Shown here: positions 59,697 through 64,000 of the stretch, piece after piece
Position numbering within the stretch: position 1 is the stretch's first letter
How the letters are laid out: every line of letters begins with the position of its first letter
From: Bacteroidales bacterium
GTDB taxonomy: Bacteria > Bacteroidota > Bacteroidia > Bacteroidales > Paludibacteraceae
DNA: 64,000 nucleotides
Direction: 5' to 3'
Assembly: GCA_015061185.1 (NCBI GenBank)
Contig: SUWZ01000012.1
Location: 1-64,000, forward strand
Notes under the pieces: generated by a model
Databases searched by the model: none
Seen by the model: only the letters and a program-made list of their open reading frames with translations
What the model was told of the DNA's origin: nothing
Made by a program: the position numbers and the translations under genes

Positions 59697-61478
59697 TCAC
59701 TCTCTAACAACTTTCTCGACAACGTTCTCATTTCCTTCACGCTTAAAAGAAACCAAATAAACCGTATCTTTCAAAGCCGATAGATCCAAGGTAGTCGGAC
59801 CGGTTGCTTCGCCCTTCAACAGAGAACGACCGGAGAGATCAAAAATCTCAAAACTAAAGTTTCCTTCGCAATAAAATTGCAACATACCATCCTTAGCAAT
59901 CTGAGAGAAACATCTCTTTTCAACATTAGATTCCACCAAATTTAAATCCGTTGTAATTTCCATTCCCTCAACAATTCTATCATAAGCAACTTTCGGTTTA
60001 TATTCACTGAAAAGCAACGGTTTTCCTTCTGCTCTCCAACTTGTTTCATCATTAGTACCCCAAACAGCTACTAAACTGATTTTTTCTTTATACTCGCGAT
60101 AGATATCAAACAAATCTTTGTACATCTGCGCTTGCTTATTAAAATCAGCACCATCCGCCAAGGTAATATCCAACTCTGTCACTTGTATATCGCAACCGAT
60201 AGAAGCAAATTTCTCCACAGCAGCACGATACAACGATGCAGAAGGGAAACTTGTACTAAGATGCGACTGCATTCCCACTCCATCGCAAAGACTTTGAGCA
60301 AACAAACTGCTAACTAAACTATAGATGGCATCACGCTTAGCATCGATATACTCATTGTAATCATTGTAATACAATTTGCACTGACGAGGAACATACTTAC
60401 GCGCATACTCAAAAGCTTTAAAAATAAATGAATTATCCCCATAAATCTCTGACCAACGAGAAGTTCCATCGGTTACGTAATTACTTCCCGGCTGACGCAA
60501 ATTACCATTATCCAGAAAAGCCTCATTTACAACGTCCCAAGCATAAATCTCCAAATTGGGAAATTCCGAGACAACCAACTCCACAACGTTTTTGATGTAA
60601 TTCTCCATACGTTGATTCATAATCTCTTTAGAGACAGAAGCCCCATTCGTTTGAAATCCCTCGTTAAAGAACCAATCAGGAGTTTGTGAATGCCATACAA
60701 AAACATGCCCTCTGATTGGCAAACCATTATCTTCGCAGAATTTCAATACAGCACGAGTAGAACCCGGCAATTTAACTTGAGGATTAATATTGTCCCCACT
60801 CTCTATACTTGCTTGTTGATCCAACAAACAATCGGGTTTTAACTCATTTCCGGGAGTAACACTATTAAAGTGATGCAAAATCAATTTTTTATTATTCATC
60901 GGAGTGATTTCACCTTGAGTGGCAGCAGTTCCGATTTTAAAATAGGAAGAAAAGTAATCTTTTAAAGGTGCTTCCGGATGCTCTACCAACTCTTCCACTA
61001 CCTCTTCGCAAGTAAAATCATCAAAAAAGAAACTCAATGTCTCGTTACTTGATTGCAAATAGGGCTTAACATCCACAACATCATCCGGTAAGATCATCTC
61101 CCCCTTCAACTCTGTCCAAGAGTAAGCATAAACCTCCTTTTGCTCCACGCAAGGGTAAGAGGCATTCCCGTTCTCCGAATATTGGAGACTTAAATTCATG
61201 TTAGCATTTTGAGTTACAAATACATAAACACTGAATTTATACTTTTTCCCACCTTGAAAATAAGAGCTGGATAATTCAGCACCATGCCAATTAGCAGTAC
61301 GTCCGGAGACAAAGAGAGATTGTTGGCCACCATGTTTTTGTTCAGAACTAAGAGTGATTTGACCATCACCACGACCCGACCAATCATCCGAGCCACTTTC
61401 AAAATCATAATTTAAACCTGCTGCACTTACAGAAACAAAAGAAGCGCAAACACATAGAAGTAATAATAGTTTTTTCAT
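59697..61478 (-). CDS. GH10 endo-1,4-beta-xylanase with N-terminal carbohydrate-binding region and T9SS-like C-terminus
   Basis: GHVFVWHSQTPDWFF, YAWDVVNEAF (acid/base Glu), IQVTELDITL (nucleophile Glu); N-term FESGSDDWSGRGDGQITLSSEQKHGGQQSLFVSGRTANWHG. Confidence 0.96.
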   Translation of the reverse strand: MKKLLLLLCVCASFVSVSAAGLNYDFESGSDDWSGRGDGQITLSSEQKHGGQQSLFVSGRTANWHGAELSSSYFQGGKKYKFSVYVFVTQNANMNLSLQYSENGNASYPCVEQKEVYAYSWTELKGEMILPDDVVDVKPYLQSSNETLSFFFDDFTCEEVVEELVEHPEAPLKDYFSSYFKIGTAATQGEITPMNNKKLILHHFNSVTPGNELKPDCLLDQQASIESGDNINPQVKLPGSTRAVLKFCEDNGLPIRGHVFVWHSQTPDWFFNEGFQTNGASVSKEIMNQRMENYIKNVVELVVSEFPNLEIYAWDVVNEAFLDNGNLRQPGSNYVTDGTSRWSEIYGDNSFIFKAFEYARKYVPRQCKLYYNDYNEYIDAKRDAIYSLVSSLFAQSLCDGVGMQSHLSTSFPSASLYRAAVEKFASIGCDIQVTELDITLADGADFNKQAQMYKDLFDIYREYKEKISLVAVWGTNDETSWRAEGKPLLFSEYKPKVAYDRIVEGMEITTDLNLVESNVEKRCFSQIAKDGMLQFYCEGNFSFEIFDLSGRSLLKGEATGPTTLDLSALKDTVYLVSFKREGNENVVEKVVRE

Positions 61479-61673
61479 TTTTATTGCATTTGATTGTTAA
61501 CAAAAACAAAGATACAACAAAGAAATGAAAAAAAGAAAAGAAATCTGAAAAGTTACCTTAGGAGCGCAGGATAGATAGAAAAAAGAAGAGTAGCAATAAA
61601 AAGTAATTAGGTCAAGTTGATTTAAAATTCAAACCAACTTGACCCAATTTAACTATACACATCAGCGAACGAA

Positions 61674-63329
61674 TCAATGCAAAACAAGACACTTCTTCCA
61701 TGCCTCTGCGTACTCCGTCAATATTTGACGAATAGATTTTCCGATATGAGCGTAATCCTCCTCATTCAAGTTAGCCAAAGAGACTCTTACACTCCACTCA
61801 GGAGCATCAAATCCACCGCCATTAAGTACCACCAAGCTGGTTTCTCGAGCCAAACGAAAGACTATATCCAAAGGATTGTAATTCTCCTGAAGATACTCAA
61901 CAAACTCTTGTCCATAGAATTTTTTTGCCCATACCAACATATCAATTTCGCTATAATATCCGGCGCGAAGAGGATCCGGCAACAAAGTAAACCCAGCCTC
62001 TTCCCAAAGCACTTTCAACCGTTTTTCGATAATGGATAGCATTCGCTCTCTATACTTATTCTCTGTATCAACCAAGCTGAAAAGAGCAAAAAGAGACATT
62101 TGCATTTGCTGAGGCAAACTTAACCCTGCTGTATGATTTAGTGCCACCTGTCTGCTGTCTGCCACCATTCTGTCTATAAACTTCAAATCCTGAGGTCTCA
62201 TTGTTAAACTTCCGTAGCGATGAGCCAGACTCGATTTCCTTTTGGAAGGTAATTTTTTTATCAAATCATCAAAAATATTCTCTTCCCATAAAGCGATAAC
62301 TGCAGCTCGCCAACCGGTAGCTCCAAAATATTTGCTAAATGAATAGACCCCAATGGTGTTACGAGGGAGATCAGCCAAAAGAGACCTAAAATTGGGGATA
62401 TAAGTTGCGTAAACATCATCTGTCACAATCATTAAATTCGGATTACTTTTCGCCACAATATCCTTAAGTTGCTCCACGGTCTCCTTAGCCAGAGCATAAC
62501 TTGGCGGATTACTTGGGTTTATCACAAACAAGGCCTTGTATTTAGGGTCACGCAAAGCATCAATAGCCTCCTTTTCATACTGCCAGAGATGCAAACCATC
62601 TTGCGACATGCGTGAAGCCGGAATATGCAACACATCAAAACGATATCGTTCCAATTGCGGGATTTCTATGTAGGGTGTAAAGGCCGGTACCAACAAGGCA
62701 ATGCTATCACCGGGTTCCAACAAGAAATTCTGCATCAATGAATCGAAGATATAACACATAGCTGCTGTTCCCCCTTCGGTAGCGAATAATTTCAACGACC
62801 CTGCAGGCGGCTGATTATCGCATAACTCATGATTCAAATAATCTACCACTACTATTTCTGTATATTTCAAGATTCGATCAGGCACCGGATATTGGTCACC
62901 AATAACACTTTCTGCCCACTCATGAATCATCTCATCGGGGTCCGCAGCGTGTTCCATCAACATATACTTATAGGCAGATTTGAGGAAATCACATGCTGGA
63001 GCCTCCTTATTCTCCATTAAAAAAGTTTCGAAACGCCGAGCGATACCCTCTTTTTGAGGTAACCCTGCGAAACCTTCCGGAAGATTAAAAGTTCTTCTGC
63101 ACTCAGCCATGGCAAATTTGCCTAAGGTGAAAAATGCCTCTCTTGGGAGAGTAGCAATCCAGTTGGGATTTCCTCTACCTGCATTCAACATTGTTCTTGC
63201 AAAAGAGCGCAAACTAACTGTTGCCTGTTCAATCAAACGGTTTTTCAATTCAAATGGACTTAGCGATGATAAGAGTTGCTCTTGGTCCTTTGTCATAACA
63301 TTCTTTTCGTCATTCATTTTCATAAACAC
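61674..63329 (-). CDS. aspD: Bifunctional aspartate aminotransferase/aspartate 4-decarboxylase
   Basis: VINPSNPPSYALAKETVEQL, SFSKYFGATGWRAAVIAL; size and adjacency to AspT-like antiporter. Confidence 0.9.
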   Translation of the reverse strand: MFMKMNDEKNVMTKDQEQLLSSLSPFELKNRLIEQATVSLRSFARTMLNAGRGNPNWIATLPREAFFTLGKFAMAECRRTFNLPEGFAGLPQKEGIARRFETFLMENKEAPACDFLKSAYKYMLMEHAADPDEMIHEWAESVIGDQYPVPDRILKYTEIVVVDYLNHELCDNQPPAGSLKLFATEGGTAAMCYIFDSLMQNFLLEPGDSIALLVPAFTPYIEIPQLERYRFDVLHIPASRMSQDGLHLWQYEKEAIDALRDPKYKALFVINPSNPPSYALAKETVEQLKDIVAKSNPNLMIVTDDVYATYIPNFRSLLADLPRNTIGVYSFSKYFGATGWRAAVIALWEENIFDDLIKKLPSKRKSSLAHRYGSLTMRPQDLKFIDRMVADSRQVALNHTAGLSLPQQMQMSLFALFSLVDTENKYRERMLSIIEKRLKVLWEEAGFTLLPDPLRAGYYSEIDMLVWAKKFYGQEFVEYLQENYNPLDIVFRLARETSLVVLNGGGFDAPEWSVRVSLANLNEEDYAHIGKSIRQILTEYAEAWKKCLVLH

Positions 63330-63422
63330 AATTATTTATCATTCATAGATTGAAAATCTTCTCGGCAAAATTTGTAGAAACTATCTTCAAAAATTCAACA
63401 TAATAAATTTATAGAACTCACC

Positions 63423-64000
63423 TTAACTACATAAAAGAACAATTACAACACCCCAGATAATCAACAAGGTATTCCCAATTGCGTAAGTTACAGTATAACC
63501 CAAGGCAGGTGTTTCGCTACCCACAGCCTCTTCCACAGCACCTAATGCCGCTGTAGTTGTTCTCGCACCGGCACAACAGCCCAAAGCTAAAGCCGGATGG
63601 AAATGGAATAAATATTTAGCCAGAAGGAGTCCGATAATCAAAGGCAACGTAGTGGCTATGGCTCCTATTAAAAACATCATAGGCCCAATCTCTGAGAATC
63701 CTTTGATAAAGCTCGGACCCGCTGTAATTCCTACAACAGCGATGAACATATTCAATCCAACATTATTTAAAACCCACAAAGAAGAGTCCGGAATATTACC
63801 AAAATTAGGATGATAAGAGCGAAACCAACCAAAAACCAACCCGGCAATCAAGGCACCTCCACTCGTACTTAAACTAATTGGCACTCCTCCGATTTTTACC
63901 GCCAAAGAGCCAACAATTCCTCCTAATAAAATACCAAGAGCGACAAAAACCATGTCAGTTACATTGCTCGCCCGATTGGCAACTCCCATACGCTTGGCAG
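63423..64000 (-). CDS. aspT: Aspartate:alanine antiporter (AspT-like), partial at window edge
   Basis: [63 protein letters not shown]; reading frame continues past the window end. Confidence 0.9.
   Translation of the reverse strand, partial: AKRMGVANRASNVTDMVFVALGILLGGIVGSLAVKIGGVPISLSTSGGALIAGLVFGWFRSYHPNFGNIPDSSLWVLNNVGLNMFIAVVGITAGPSFIKGFSEIGPMMFLIGAIATTLPLIIGLLLAKYLFHFHPALALGCCAGARTTTAALGAVEEAVGSETPALGYTVTYAIGNTLLIIWGVVIVLLCS

Noticed and set aside
1-64000. tRNA, rRNA, CRISPR arrays and intact transposase/integrase genes
   Set aside because: None recognised by eye; a tRNAscan/Infernal run would be needed to exclude small RNAs

Overview
AT-rich, Bacteroidales-type chromosomal window (inferred from T9SS-like C-terminal domains, TAnnTTTG promoter motifs and gene content). 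The left ~15 kb is a complete minus-strand dcw cell-wall/division cluster: mraZ-rsmH-ftsL-like-ftsI-murE-mraY-murD-ftsW-murG-murC-ftsQ-ftsA-ftsZ. Next come a glycine-lipid type acyltransferase pair, a ybaK-like gene and an outer-membrane protein. From ~18.8 to ~32.7 kb there is a decaying accessory region. It starts at an EamA transporter truncated exactly at a highly structured palindromic repeat. It carries a DpnII-like R-M locus with an extra embedded putative nuclease, an AraC/MATE/GNAT cluster, degraded AraC, permease, DUF4143 and RHS fragments, and a DUF3791-DUF3990-DUF3791 operon followed by a strong RNA-like inverted-repeat structure and a GIY-YIG-like gene. From ~32.8 kb, core metabolism resumes (pheA and DAHP synthase/chorismate mutase behind a clear Phe-rich leader peptide and attenuator, ldcA-like, asd, ilvE, glnS, aspT/aspD). 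It is interspersed with GH16 and GH10 enzymes, ATPases, and three two-gene surface-protein cassettes that share a short N-terminal beta-rich module. I judge these most worth follow-up: the embedded nuclease in the DpnII-like locus, the structured RNA plus GIY-YIG module, the Phe attenuator, the repeated small+large surface-protein pairs, a G9 tract upstream of one pair, and a small MITE-like repeat family. No rRNA, tRNA or CRISPR array was recognised. All family calls are by eye; no search was run.
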